Shown here: positions 16,650 to 25,021 of the stretch, piece after piece
Layout: every line of letters starts with the position of its first letter
Numbering within the stretch: the first letter of the stretch is position 1
DNA from: a virus
Virus record (IMG/VR): IMGVR_UViG_3300037110_000087
Coordinates: 186,001 to 250,000 of that record
Strand: one strand, 5' to 3'
Length of the DNA stretch: 64,000 nt
Translations under genes and position numbers: made by a program
The notes under the pieces: generated by a model
Told to the model about the DNA's origin: nothing
The model's database searches: none
What the model saw: only the letters and a program-made list of their open reading frames with translations

Positions 16650-16967
16650 CTATTTAAGAATCGGGAACAGGTTGAGATCCCTCAGGTCCTTTACGGTCAG
16701 CCTTTGATAGTCGACATAGAGCCGAGAAATTTCCTCCAACAAGTTCACTCTGGCCATCTCCACCTTGGTTCCATAGCTTTCAGTTACTGCATCAGACTTA
16801 GCATGACTGACAATACTGAAAATCTTCCCAAGGTCTGCGGCTTTGAAACTATCAAGATTGTCCTGGACCTCTCGGAACCATTTATCGGATGCCAAAGGTA
16901 GATCACCAGTGGCAATAAGGATATCTAGGTCGGTTTGATTTCGAATTGTGTTGAGAAGGCTTGGCAT
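16650..16967 (-). CDS. Unrecognised 105-residue protein downstream of the gp47-like gene
   Basis: ATG 16967 lies 1 nt after the nuclease stop, so translation is probably coupled; an in-frame ATG at 16979 is an alternative. Helical, no known motif. Confidence 0.55.
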   Translation of the reverse strand: MPSLLNTIRNQTDLDILIATGDLPLASDKWFREVQDNLDSFKAADLGKIFSIVSHAKSDAVTESYGTKVEMARVNLLEEISRLYVDYQRLTVKDLRDLNLFPILK

Positions 16968-16968
16968 A

Positions 16969-17985
16969 CTAATTAGCATGATTTTTGATAATCTCCTGGG
17001 CTTCTTTAACAGCCATTTCGATGATTTCTGGTTCAAGTTTATTACGTTCCAGTACAGTGTTTAGACCTGATAGTGGATCACCAAAGTCAATCTGATTGTC
17101 GACCACAATCTCTTCCGCTGTGGTATCCTGCTTCTCTTCAAGCAGCTGGATACTAATTACGTTCGTAGGATAAGCATAATCAAGGAACTTGCTAATGGTC
17201 TGGACCCGATAAAGGACCGCAGGGTTGAAGTCCGGGAGCTTGTCATAAATCTTCTCAGTCTTTAGTGGGATTGCGGAGATTAACGGAACTTGCTCTCTTT
17301 GTCTGGTGTCGGTGTCGTAGATCTCAAATCCCTTCTGTCCACCCTCACCAAAATTAAGTTGGCAAATGCTACCAGGATAGAAGGCATTACTACCAATAGC
17401 CTGTCTCAGATGAATATCACCTAAGAACCATTGTTTGATCCGATCGGCTCGATAATTGAACTCCCAGCCTTTCATGGCCTGAGAGTGATTATCATAAAAG
17501 CAACCCTTGGCTGCATAATGGGCTACTACGTGATCGATCTCAGGATCAGTATCTAGGGTTTCACTGATTCTCCCAGTGAACATATGAGATGCCCATAATA
17601 CTCTACCGAAACATTCATTGGTCGCTTCAAGATCTAAGTGCCATTTGATGTTGGAATGGGTGCAGAACGCTCTGGCTGGGTGAAGACAGGTAATATGAGC
17701 GTCAATATCTTCATGATTTCCACTAATAATATTGACCTGAGCCTGTTCTGCAAGTGTGAGCAAGAACCAAGCCAACAAATTGTATTCCTTACTGGTGGGC
17801 TTGTTTTTGTCCAGTAGATCACCACCAAGAATTACGTAAGTAATATTGCTGGTAATGATCTTATCAATAATTTCTTGGAGGACTTTTTTATGTCTCTGAA
17901 GGTAAAATGGACTCTCTGCTTCAAGATCACTATACCATTGACGACCACTTCCGATATGAATATCTGCGATGAAAGCTAATTTCAT
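16969..17985 (-). CDS. Mre11/SbcD-type nuclease subunit (T4 gp47-like)
   Basis: 338 residues. ADIHIG at 7-12, GGDLLD near 56, SGNHED near 92, a VVAHY segment and a late GDIHLRQ with YPGSI are the Mre11/gp47 phosphoesterase motifs. Partners are normally Rad50/gp46-type ATPases in DNA end resection; no gp46-like gene is in this window. The start overlaps the stop of the 17982 gene (ATGA). Confidence 0.85.
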   Translation of the reverse strand: MKLAFIADIHIGSGRQWYSDLEAESPFYLQRHKKVLQEIIDKIITSNITYVILGGDLLDKNKPTSKEYNLLAWFLLTLAEQAQVNIISGNHEDIDAHITCLHPARAFCTHSNIKWHLDLEATNECFGRVLWASHMFTGRISETLDTDPEIDHVVAHYAAKGCFYDNHSQAMKGWEFNYRADRIKQWFLGDIHLRQAIGSNAFYPGSICQLNFGEGGQKGFEIYDTDTRQREQVPLISAIPLKTEKIYDKLPDFNPAVLYRVQTISKFLDYAYPTNVISIQLLEEKQDTTAEEIVVDNQIDFGDPLSGLNTVLERNKLEPEIIEMAVKEAQEIIKNHAN

Positions 17986-18230
17986 TTACCCTTCCCTTTT
18001 ACAGCCTCAACTACTCTTTTAATATCCTCAATTGGGATAGATCCTTTGCAGGGTGGTTCCATCACCACACGATCCTTGCAGGAGAGTTCAACGAAAAGCT
18101 CAAATTCCTCGCCATTCAGATCAGTGATATAGGCATGTCCCTTGTCCTTCTCATCCTTAAAGAAGAATTTGATACCACATTTTTCTCTATTCTGATATAC
18201 GAGGTCAAAAACCTTCTGAGCCAGACTCAT
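17982..18230 (-). CDS. Unrecognised 82-residue protein upstream of gp47-like gene
   Basis: ATG 18230 has AAAGGATGG upstream, overlaps the SLOG gene's end by 26 nt, and its stop overlaps the gp47-like start. Beta-rich and lysine-rich. Coupling suggests a functional link to the nuclease, but none is proven. Confidence 0.6.
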   Translation of the reverse strand: MSLAQKVFDLVYQNREKCGIKFFFKDEKDKGHAYITDLNGEEFELFVELSCKDRVVMEPPCKGSIPIEDIKRVVEAVKGKGK

Positions 18231-18693
18231 AAACCATCCTTTGATAGGTGTCCCATAGATTAACAATAGGGATCTTACCTGTAGCGTATCTGATGCAATT
18301 ACCAGTCCCACCAGAACTCCCATCCCATAAGGCTACTAACTGTTCAGCGTTGTCTACCATAAATTCATTCCTGATCTGCATAGCCCTGGGACTATATTCT
18401 TCGCAACAATAGTGCACATACTTAGCCCCACTGAGAAGCCAATTCCAGCGATTTTGAGATTGTTTGGGCCACTGACTGGCTTGGGAAGGACACGGCACTG
18501 CTGCAGTAAAAGGAATCCTTAAAATATCAGCAGCCTCTGCAACAGCCATATCCCAACCAAGAGCCATACCGGTGATGATCTCATCTGGTCGATTCTTGGA
18601 GAAGTAAATGATAGCCGTTTTTGTCAGTCGTGTATCAACTTCTCTCCCATATCCTAGTTTAGACCCTCTATGTCCTGTAACAGCGGTTATCAT
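18205..18693 (-). CDS. SLOG-family (YpsA/DUF1273-like) nucleotide-binding protein
   Basis: 162 residues from ATG 18693 (AAGGAT upstream). ITAVTGHRGSKLGYG at the N-terminus, TGMALGWDMAVAEAA near 60 and ALWDGSSGGTGNCIRYA near 125 match the phage and bacterial YpsA-type SLOG family, which binds nucleotide-derived ligands. SLOG domains also act as sensors in defence systems, but phage YpsA-like proteins have no firm role. Confidence 0.8.
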   Translation of the reverse strand: MITAVTGHRGSKLGYGREVDTRLTKTAIIYFSKNRPDEIITGMALGWDMAVAEAADILRIPFTAAVPCPSQASQWPKQSQNRWNWLLSGAKYVHYCCEEYSPRAMQIRNEFMVDNAEQLVALWDGSSGGTGNCIRYATGKIPIVNLWDTYQRMVYESGSEGF

Positions 18694-18694
18694 A

Positions 18695-19414
18695 TCAATA
18701 TCCTTGTTCCTTATGATAATTATCATGACATTTCTTACACCAAGTAACGCCGTCTTCAAGTTTGTGTTCCTGGACGATAGCATTAATGAAGTTTTCTATA
18801 TCAGTCTCGGGAATTTTGGTCCTGACAAGTCCAACAATACTCGCGAACCTCCGGAGATGATGGACTACGAGTTTTACCACACTTCCACATTCCTGGCACT
18901 TAAAATTATCTCTTTTCATTATCGGATACACAAAGTAATGGTTAATTCTTTCTCTCGAAAGTTTTCTCCAACCTGTAATCCCACCTTTCCAACTTCTATG
19001 TTTAGATCCCTGTGCCCAAGGATGTGGTCTTCCAAGAAGTCCCTCAGATGGAGTCCTAACAGTGATCTTACATTGTACAAGACCTGTGAGAACTGTCCGA
19101 ACAGATAGACCAAGATAACTAGCGATCTCTGTAGTTGATTTCCCCTCTATAGTATACAATTGATGCATTAAAATTGGATTTCTTACTTGTTTTCTTGGAT
19201 TCATTGGATCAAGTTGGTTGATGACATTGTGAGAAGAATTTTCTTGTCCACTTCTTGAGGCTGAGTACATTTTGGTTTTTCTCTGTCCCAATATATATCC
19301 AACGCCGGTTTTGCTTATTCCTACAATATCAGCAGTTTTGCGGATGCTTTTGACCAAGAGATAAACTCTCTCAACTTCATTCCATTTTTCTACAGGTATT
19401 GGCTTTGCCATCAT
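18695..19414 (-). CDS. HNH homing endonuclease with N-terminal HTH
   Basis: 239 residues. The C-terminal part has KRDNFKCQECG, VVHHL and WCKKCHDNYH: the HNH Cys/His zinc-finger core. The N-terminal half contains helix-turn-helix stretches (KTADIVGISKTGVGYIL and TTEIASYLGLSVRTV) of the type homing nucleases use to bind DNA. Free-standing, inserted between the SLOG gene and an unrelated gene with overlaps on both sides. Confidence 0.85.
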   Translation of the reverse strand: MMAKPIPVEKWNEVERVYLLVKSIRKTADIVGISKTGVGYILGQRKTKMYSASRSGQENSSHNVINQLDPMNPRKQVRNPILMHQLYTIEGKSTTEIASYLGLSVRTVLTGLVQCKITVRTPSEGLLGRPHPWAQGSKHRSWKGGITGWRKLSRERINHYFVYPIMKRDNFKCQECGSVVKLVVHHLRRFASIVGLVRTKIPETDIENFINAIVQEHKLEDGVTWCKKCHDNYHKEQGY

Positions 19415-19944
19415 TGACCAAACCAGTCAACGTCATCATGACCTTCTGGCTTATAGCCCTCCTCGAAGGGTTGCGGCTTTTCGAGTATCGCCACAATCTC
19501 GGCATCTGTCATTTGTATACCATTCTGGTATAGTTGATTGAAGGCGTTTAATTTTTCTGGAATAAGCAGGAGTTCGGATAATCGTTTTATACTCTCTGTA
19601 GGAACTGGCGGATCGAATAAATTGTAACCAACATCCTTTTGGACTATTTCTTGACAGTTAACGGGTTCTTCCGAGCTATAGAGATCGAACCAATCAACCT
19701 TGGCTAATATCGCGGCAACATCAGCAGGAATTGGCTTTTGTGATGCCACGAAATCGTCGACAAATTTGCCAAAAAGCGCATCAATTGTCTCTTCTGAACT
19801 CTTTGGTATTTCGGTCCATTCAACCGGTGTCTTGGGACGAATGTAGTCGTCAATTCGATGCCAAGCCGCAAGTGCTTCCTTATCATCGTGACCGATAGAC
19901 GCTAAAAGGAAATCCAGATCATCATGTATATTATGTTCGTCCAT
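19411..19944 (-). CDS. Unrecognised 177-residue acidic protein
   Basis: ATG 19944 with ATAGGT upstream, 1 nt after the preceding stop. Asp/Glu/Pro-rich and helical, no Cys cluster. No family recognised. Confidence 0.6.
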   Translation of the reverse strand: MDEHNIHDDLDFLLASIGHDDKEALAAWHRIDDYIRPKTPVEWTEIPKSSEETIDALFGKFVDDFVASQKPIPADVAAILAKVDWFDLYSSEEPVNCQEIVQKDVGYNLFDPPVPTESIKRLSELLLIPEKLNAFNQLYQNGIQMTDAEIVAILEKPQPFEEGYKPEGHDDVDWFGQ

Positions 19945-19945
19945 G

Positions 19946-20188
19946 TTAAAACCTATAAATAAAAGTGGCAACACCTGGGACTTCATATTTTCTGAGCTTC
20001 TTGTGATCCTCATCCACGAGTTTCAATACTTTAGATTTAATGGACTCTGAATCTTCATCCAGATCTACTTCGATCTCAAATTTGAAATGCCTAGTGTAAT
20101 TAGAAGATGGTCCAATCCTTATACTTACTGAGACATTAGCTGGAATTACTTCCATTACTGGATAGGAGCCTTCAGCTTTTATTTTCAT
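19946..20188 (-). CDS. Unrecognised 80-residue protein
   Basis: Coupled by ATGA overlap to the 20185 gene. Beta strands followed by an acidic stretch (VDLDEDSESIKSK). No family recognised. Confidence 0.6.
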   Translation of the reverse strand: MKIKAEGSYPVMEVIPANVSVSIRIGPSSNYTRHFKFEIEVDLDEDSESIKSKVLKLVDEDHKKLRKYEVPGVATFIYRF

Positions 20189-20430
20189 TTCTTCTTCTTA
20201 AAACAATCTTCAACGCATTGTCTGGTCGCAGCCATGCCAGTGATATAGGTATTCCAGCACCTTGAAAAAACTGGATCTTCCAGCCTCACATCAACACATC
20301 TAGTAATCGCGTCCCTGATTACTTCCGGAACTTGGCTCCCGTCTTCAACACTTAACATGAATGCTTCGTGTAAGACTGCGGCCTCTTTCAATAAATCTGT
20401 TTCATAAGTTAAACTAATTATCCCACTCAC
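20185..20430 (-). CDS. Unrecognised 81-residue protein (GTG start)
   Basis: GTG at 20430 with GAGGT 5 nt upstream, so the non-ATG start is credible. Helical, four Cys residues, lysine-rich end. No family recognised. Confidence 0.6.
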   Translation of the reverse strand: MSGIISLTYETDLLKEAAVLHEAFMLSVEDGSQVPEVIRDAITRCVDVRLEDPVFSRCWNTYITGMAATRQCVEDCFKKKK

Positions 20431-20460
20431 TGCAACCTCATAAGTTTTTGGTTCTTATGT

Positions 20461-20488
20461 AGTATAACAGTCAGTGGAATTTGTTAAA
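20461..20488 (-). promoter_or_regulatory. Possible promoter with extended -10
   Basis: TG-T-TATACT on the minus strand (TATACT at 20466-20461) with a weak -35 (TTTAAC, 16-nt spacer), 30 nt before the GTG at 20430. Confidence 0.4.
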
Positions 20489-20726
20489 CATAACTGAGTG
20501 GAATGGTTCGCACGAAATATTTGAGCTTAACCCCAGGATCGTCCAGGGTAAGAATGTAACCACCCTCTAATAAACCAACTATTCCGTATCTGGATCCATC
20601 CTCTTCAATAGAAACCAATTTCTTGAAATCAACTGCGTAGGGATATTTCCTACGATAGAGAATCTCTGTCCCCTCATCAGCCTGAGATAACTGCTTCTTG
20701 AGCTTCATGATTTCATCGGCGTTCAT
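20484..20726 (-). CDS. Unrecognised 80-residue protein
   Basis: AGGAT upstream of ATG 20726. A charged helix at the N-terminus is followed by a beta-rich region (GIVGLLEGGYILTLDDPG). No family recognised. Confidence 0.6.
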   Translation of the reverse strand: MNADEIMKLKKQLSQADEGTEILYRRKYPYAVDFKKLVSIEEDGSRYGIVGLLEGGYILTLDDPGVKLKYFVRTIPLSYV

Positions 20727-20760
20727 GATTTCATCGTGATCCTGTAAAGTTCAACTGTCT

Positions 20761-20952
20761 TTATACCCTTACCTCATACTGCTTATGAGTATTGCGGCAG
20801 ATCGCGTCATAGACCATCACATGGTCGTCCTTGCGCTCTCGTTTGAGCAGAAGTAGACCAGCGATCTGATGGAACAACATGGGTTGTTTGCAACAAGGAC
20901 AAGAGATTGTCCCGGCCTTGAGGGTCTGATCCGGGAAAATAATGAACATCAT
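20761..20952 (-). CDS. Small Cys-containing protein (63 aa)
   Basis: AGGGAG precedes ATG 20952, which overlaps the stop of the 20949 gene. CPCC near residue 18 and a later Cys may bind zinc. No family recognised. Confidence 0.55.
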   Translation of the reverse strand: MMFIIFPDQTLKAGTISCPCCKQPMLFHQIAGLLLLKRERKDDHVMVYDAICRNTHKQYEVRV

Positions 20953-21125
20953 TGCTCCCTGGGATCAATAGTCTGAATAGTGGTCCAGATACCATTCTGC
21001 TTGGATTGAATTTCGAAACGGGAATTGAGCACCCTCTTTCCATCCCGTATGGCGATATCAGCGGATTCATAAAATCCCTGAGCGGTACCATTACACAAGA
21101 GTCTGAAAAGATCGTCGGTATTCAT
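20949..21125 (-). CDS. Unrecognised 58-residue protein
   Basis: ATG 21125 overlaps the CCA-enzyme stop and has GGAG upstream; its TGA overlaps the next ATG. Starts MNTDDLFRLLCNGTAQGFYE. Translational coupling on both sides supports it as a real gene. Confidence 0.6.
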   Translation of the reverse strand: MNTDDLFRLLCNGTAQGFYESADIAIRDGKRVLNSRFEIQSKQNGIWTTIQTIDPREQ

Positions 21126-22639
21126 TGTTGCTCCTGAATGAACTGGAAACAGGCTTCCTCTTTCTGCCGCTGGACTTCCTGAGGGATTCCCGTTATGGGT
21201 AGATTAACAGGTCGAAAGTTATTCAGAAATGCCATCAAATTAAAGAAGACGACAACCGACTCAATTGCTCCCACACTGTAGAGATCGATGGCCTGAGCCA
21301 ACCCATCGAAATCCTCTTCGACATAGTTTCTGAACCGCTTGGAGAAGTTGACCAGATCTTTAACATCCCTCGATTCCCAGTTCTTGATGAAGGGAGGGAG
21401 TTCATGGGTCCACATCCAGTCCAGTTGCTGCTTTTTGGTAGCCCCCCACAGATCCACGTTTTTGGGTGTCCACGCTTTTTCCAGGAACAAAATCGTATAC
21501 ATGGTCCTGATGTTAGCCTTAATGTGATCCAGGGTATAGGCGACACGTGCAGTAATGAAGGGCATGACCTCATGTGCTGGGTCAATCTCAGCCATGGTTC
21601 GGAAGAACTGGCTAGGATGATTGGAAACGAATGCCTTCTCCATTTCCATCTTCACCCGGCTTGGAGGAACATGATTAACGAGTTCGAACCCCCTGATCAT
21701 GAATTCCAGGGATTCCTTCGAGACTGTCCACCGGGGTCCCAGCTGAGCAGAGAATCGAGCAGCGCGGAGGACTCTGAGGGGATCCTCCCAAAAGGCATCG
21801 CTGACATGCCTCAGGATCTTGCTCGACAGATCAGACAAGGCCCAGGGGTGATAGGAAATGATGTTTCCAGCGCTGGTAATCGAGATCGTGTTGACGGTCA
21901 GATCCCTACGCATCGCATCATCTTCGAAGGATTTACAGGGAACTGCTTCAAAATCACTGTGCTTGTTGCCGGTCTTCCGTTCGGTTCTGCAACACGCGAT
22001 CTCATGTGATTCCCCATCCGTCTTGAAGAGGTAGACAGGAAACTTGGCATCGATGCGGGTCAGACCCATGGCTTCAAGAGTATCTGGATCGGCGTTGGTC
22101 ACGATATCCTTGTCATGAGGAATACGGACTTGGCCCAGGTGGGATAAGAGAGTATCACGGACGAAACCACCGATCAAGCGGAACTCAGGCTCTTCCAGCC
22201 CGGTCCGTGCTGCAAGACCCTCCAGATCCCGTAGCAACTGCACTTCCGGCATCGCGTAGAAATCTTTGTCTGAGAAGCCCCTGATCATTTTTTCTTCCTT
22301 CCGTTTCGCCTTCATGCGCTCCTTGTATTCCCGCAACTTCTTTTCACCCTTATCGAGTGGTCGATCTTTCAGCCAATAACAGGATCTCCTAGAAGAGTAG
22401 GGGATACCGGAGGATTTCTTGCGCACATGTTCCCTGGTTGCCAATTCAACCCTAAGTTGCATCTCTGGCTTATTGGGTTCCCTGGCTTCTCTCGTGTCCC
22501 TGTCCCAGTCGGAATAATGAAACCGGAACTTCCGCAGAAGGTTCAGCAACCGTTTGGTGTCCATCTGCTTGAGATCCAGATACTGATGCAGGTCAGTGGT
22601 CTTCAAGCATGGGATGGGGCCTGGAAGGAACTGACTCAT
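21122..22639 (-). CDS. cca: CCA-adding enzyme / tRNA nucleotidyltransferase family
   Basis: 505 residues from ATG 22639 (AGGAG upstream). Residues from about 150 carry the class II poly(A) polymerase/CCA nucleotidyltransferase head: RLIGGFVRDTLL, DKDIV (metal-binding D-x-D region) and RRDLTVN, then RAARFSAQLG and a helical tail. The first about 125 residues (basic, many Arg) are unusual for the family and may contact RNA. It would add CCA to tRNA 3' ends, either repairing host tRNAs or completing phage ones; no tRNA gene is visible in the window. Confidence 0.85.
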   Translation of the reverse strand: MSQFLPGPIPCLKTTDLHQYLDLKQMDTKRLLNLLRKFRFHYSDWDRDTREAREPNKPEMQLRVELATREHVRKKSSGIPYSSRRSCYWLKDRPLDKGEKKLREYKERMKAKRKEEKMIRGFSDKDFYAMPEVQLLRDLEGLAARTGLEEPEFRLIGGFVRDTLLSHLGQVRIPHDKDIVTNADPDTLEAMGLTRIDAKFPVYLFKTDGESHEIACCRTERKTGNKHSDFEAVPCKSFEDDAMRRDLTVNTISITSAGNIISYHPWALSDLSSKILRHVSDAFWEDPLRVLRAARFSAQLGPRWTVSKESLEFMIRGFELVNHVPPSRVKMEMEKAFVSNHPSQFFRTMAEIDPAHEVMPFITARVAYTLDHIKANIRTMYTILFLEKAWTPKNVDLWGATKKQQLDWMWTHELPPFIKNWESRDVKDLVNFSKRFRNYVEEDFDGLAQAIDLYSVGAIESVVVFFNLMAFLNNFRPVNLPITGIPQEVQRQKEEACFQFIQEQQ

Positions 22640-22661
22640 TTGGATTTCTCCTGGATGCCCT

Positions 22662-22690
22662 AGTGTAACACACGATCTTAGTCGTGTCAA
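22662..22690 (-). promoter_or_regulatory. Sigma-70 promoter for the CCA-enzyme operon
   Basis: Minus strand TTGACA (22690-22685), 17-nt spacer, TACACT (22667-22662), 22 nt before ATG 22639. Confidence 0.75.
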
Positions 22691-22968
22691 TGATTCCTGA
22701 GGGCCTGAATAGCAATCCTGGCATCTTGAATGGTGGACCATCCTTGGAATCCACACTGTTTACAGTGGACATAAAAATGTTCGTGGTCATTGGCCCCATC
22801 CCCGGTGGAATCCTGGGCCGAACGATAGAGGAGAGTATCAGGCTGACTACCACACTTAGGACAGGCTAATTCCTGAGTCTGATTGAGAGTAAACTGTTTG
22901 GTCTTGTCCACTGGATCAGGGGAGCAAGCCAACATGCCTAGGAGGGCCAACGCGAAGAATTTTTTCAC
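22687..22968 (-). CDS. Predicted lipoprotein with zinc ribbon
   Basis: GTG start at 22968 with AGGAG upstream. A short signal peptide (MKKFFALALLGMLAC) ends in a lipobox-like GMLAC, so the product is probably lipid-anchored and exported. The mature part has CPKCG and CKQCG, a zinc-ribbon pair. Possible cell-surface role such as superinfection exclusion; inferred only. Confidence 0.65.
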   Translation of the reverse strand: MKKFFALALLGMLACSPDPVDKTKQFTLNQTQELACPKCGSQPDTLLYRSAQDSTGDGANDHEHFYVHCKQCGFQGWSTIQDARIAIQALRNH

Positions 22969-22976
22969 AATTTCTC

Positions 22977-23081
22977 CTATTGATCTGGTGTATTACAAGA
23001 TTCAATCCAACTACGAAAGAACCAAATGAGCCATCCCACACCCAATATCGCTGCGATTAGCATCCGTAAGTTATCGGTCAT
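22977..23081 (-). CDS. Small single-pass membrane protein (34 aa)
   Basis: ATG 23081 has AGGAAG upstream. One hydrophobic segment (LIAAILGVGWLIWFF) is followed by a short polar tail; the stop is 7 nt before the ribosome site spacing of the lipoprotein gene. It belongs to a run of membrane proteins from 22.7 to 24.2 kb. Confidence 0.55.
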   Translation of the reverse strand: MTDNLRMLIAAILGVGWLIWFFRSWIESCNTPDQ

Positions 23082-23090
23082 GACTTCTTC

Positions 23091-23390
23091 CTATCGATAC
23101 ATATGGTTGTCAATATGACCGCTTTTCTCGGTCCCGAATTGTTTGTTGTAGAAATTAATGATCCAATTATATAGCCCGATTCTATACAGCCAGCAGAAAA
23201 AGGTCCCTATCATACAACAGACACACATAAGGAGGGAGAAACCTCCTAGGACGGTCATACAAGCTGCATCAGTTGAGTTATCCGGATGGGATCCCCAGCC
23301 TTCAGGCGTTAGATATTTACCCAGGAAGGCAGACAACATCCCAGCCAGGAGCCATATCATTAGGTATTCTATAAAATAGAGGATTATCAT
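23091..23390 (-). CDS. Membrane protein (99 aa), two to three TM segments
   Basis: ATG 23390 overlaps the upstream stop (ATGA). Hydrophobic stretches at about residues 2-25 and 48-72 (FSLLMCVCCMIGTFFCWLY). No family recognised. Confidence 0.65.
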   Translation of the reverse strand: MIILYFIEYLMIWLLAGMLSAFLGKYLTPEGWGSHPDNSTDAACMTVLGGFSLLMCVCCMIGTFFCWLYRIGLYNWIINFYNKQFGTEKSGHIDNHMYR

Positions 23391-23617
23391 GCTAGATGAC
23401 TCGCAATGATCCAGACCAGACTGATGACGAAACATGATCCAGGGACCAGAATCGGGAAAGATGTTTTGATCCCCTTCAATTCGTCCAGCGCACGTTCCAG
23501 CGCACCAGCCTTACTGAAATAACGGATGCTGGCAATGATCCTAAGCAACGTAAATCCACCACTACTGATGCAAAGAATCCAAGCCATGATGTTGATGAAG
23601 ATCTGGAGGGCATGCAT
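23387..23617 (-). CDS. Membrane protein (76 aa), two TM segments
   Basis: Hydrophobic segments at about 5-28 and 52-74 with a charged helix between. The stop overlaps the next start. No family recognised. Confidence 0.6.
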   Translation of the reverse strand: MHALQIFINIMAWILCISSGGFTLLRIIASIRYFSKAGALERALDELKGIKTSFPILVPGSCFVISLVWIIASHLA

Positions 23618-23623
23618 ACAATC

Positions 23624-24229
23624 CTAACCGAAGAGAATGACGCAGATGGGGATAATAAGAGAAGCAATACCAGCGGCCACAAAAAGGAAGCCAATCACTG
23701 TTGCTCCTTCACTAGCTTCTTCGAAGGCTTGGCCGACATTTTTGTAGGTAGTCATGCTCTTGGTGAAGCCTATCGCTCTCATAATCGGATTGGGATGGAC
23801 GATGCATTCGGAGGTCTTGACTAGGTAAAGCTTCCGGAAGAGCTTCAACCAGATTAAAGGAGCAAAGATAAAGATTAGCAATCCCATTGCCTTGGCCCAG
23901 AAGAAATGAACCAGGACGATCGTTAGAAGGACTTTACCAGAGAAGGAATTGAGAACTTTATCAGCAGCGATTCCGGTCTTCTCCGCGAATATTGGAATCA
24001 GATCAGCAACCTGCTTGCCCACTCCTAGCCACTCTCCCACCTTCTGAGGATTGGAGATACCCGGAATGGCGGAAGTGGCATTAAGCTTCTCCTGAACAAT
24101 CTTGGCCACTTCGATCTGTTGTTCCTTTGGAAGCTTGGAGAGGTCTGGATGAGCCAATTCCTGCGCGAGGGCAAAGGCAGGAGAAAGGCAGAGGAAGAGG
24201 CCCAGGATGAACAGAATACGTTTGAGCAT
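23624..24229 (-). CDS. Exported membrane protein (201 aa) with signal peptide
   Basis: ATG 24229 has AAAGGA upstream; an in-frame TTG 15 nt earlier is less likely. Signal sequence ending near AFALAQ, then a soluble helical region, then TM segments near residues 100-130 and 178-201. With the neighbouring membrane genes it may form an envelope module. Confidence 0.65.
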   Translation of the reverse strand: MLKRILFILGLFLCLSPAFALAQELAHPDLSKLPKEQQIEVAKIVQEKLNATSAIPGISNPQKVGEWLGVGKQVADLIPIFAEKTGIAADKVLNSFSGKVLLTIVLVHFFWAKAMGLLIFIFAPLIWLKLFRKLYLVKTSECIVHPNPIMRAIGFTKSMTTYKNVGQAFEEASEGATVIGFLFVAAGIASLIIPICVILFG

Positions 24230-24240
24230 TTCGGTTCCTT

Positions 24241-24744
24241 TCAAGAAAGACCGATTTCGGAGAGGGGGATGTCACCAATGATAGTGGTGACGACAGGTGG
24301 TACATAAACTGAAGTGAATGGTGGTACAACCACTGAGTAAACATGACCGAATTCGAGGTCACAGGAAGTCGCCATCCTCCAAATCACATCTTCGCCAGCT
24401 CCATGAGTATTGCGACCAATCAGACGATCATCATAGGGCAGTGCGTGAATCTCGACTTCGTAACCATGTTTCTTGGCCAAATCCACATAGAATTTGCGAT
24501 CCCGCTGTTTGATATTGGTGTTGTCCACCACCACGATAGGATAATCATGTTCCACTGCCCAAGCTGCTGCATCCTGACAGCAATTATGACAGTAGCCAAG
24601 CCGATTGGGGTTGAATTCATAGTTTCCTGCGTCATCGACCATATAATGATCGGCTGAGCAGATGAACGGGAAATGGAAATGGTTCTGAATGTAAGTGGAT
24701 TTCCCACTACCGGGGACACCGACCATCAGGATGAGTTTACCCAC
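24241..24744 (-). CDS. P-loop kinase (N4BP2L1/Pnk-like)
   Basis: 167 residues, GTG start with GGAGG upstream. Walker A GVPGSGKST at 9-17, SADHYM...YEFNPNRLG and VVDNTN are the pattern of the N4BP2-type polynucleotide/5'-OH kinase fold related to T4 Pnk. Phosphorylation of RNA or DNA 5' ends is likely but unproven. Its ribosome site lies in the arm of a 17-bp hairpin (24747-24789). Confidence 0.75.
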   Translation of the reverse strand: MGKLILMVGVPGSGKSTYIQNHFHFPFICSADHYMVDDAGNYEFNPNRLGYCHNCCQDAAAWAVEHDYPIVVVDNTNIKQRDRKFYVDLAKKHGYEVEIHALPYDDRLIGRNTHGAGEDVIWRMATSCDLEFGHVYSVVVPPFTSVYVPPVVTTIIGDIPLSEIGLS

Positions 24745-24746
24745 AG

Positions 24747-24789
24747 AATTGCCTCCAATTCTCTAACTAACTGAGAATTGGAGGCAATT
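24747..24789 (-). promoter_or_regulatory. 17-bp perfect hairpin containing the kinase ribosome site
   Basis: AATTGCCTCCAATTCTC pairs with its exact inverse complement around a 9-nt loop. On the minus strand the second arm includes GGAGG, 6-7 nt before the kinase GTG. It could terminate the 24791 transcript, hide the ribosome site, or both. Confidence 0.7.
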
Positions 24790-24790
24790 G

Positions 24791-24988
24791 TTAGACGGTG
24801 GCCTTCCGGTCCGTCGCCCTGCGCCCTTGAGCCACTATGAACGAGGGAAGACGACAGGGATTCGGCTCCGGAACGGGAGGAGCCGCTACCATATGGAATC
24901 CACAGACATCACAGCGAAGCAGCCCAGGTTCCGCAGCCCAATTAGAGGCCACTTCCATGGAGAACGAGCCACATTTGTCGCATCTCAT
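24791..24988 (-). CDS. Zinc-ribbon protein (65 aa)
   Basis: AGGAG precedes ATG 24988. CDKCG at 3-7 and CDVCG near 26 form a ribbon; the tail is Pro- then Arg-rich. First gene after the promoter at 25022-25050. Confidence 0.65.
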   Translation of the reverse strand: MRCDKCGSFSMEVASNWAAEPGLLRCDVCGFHMVAAPPVPEPNPCRLPSFIVAQGRRATDRKATV

Positions 24989-25021
24989 GATTTCTCCTGT
25001 AGATGGTTTTGGGTCCGTTCA

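Noticed and set aside
21404-22009. 201-codon plus-strand frame opposite the CCA enzyme
   Set aside because: The opposite strand has clear nucleotidyltransferase motifs; no ribosome site or family match.
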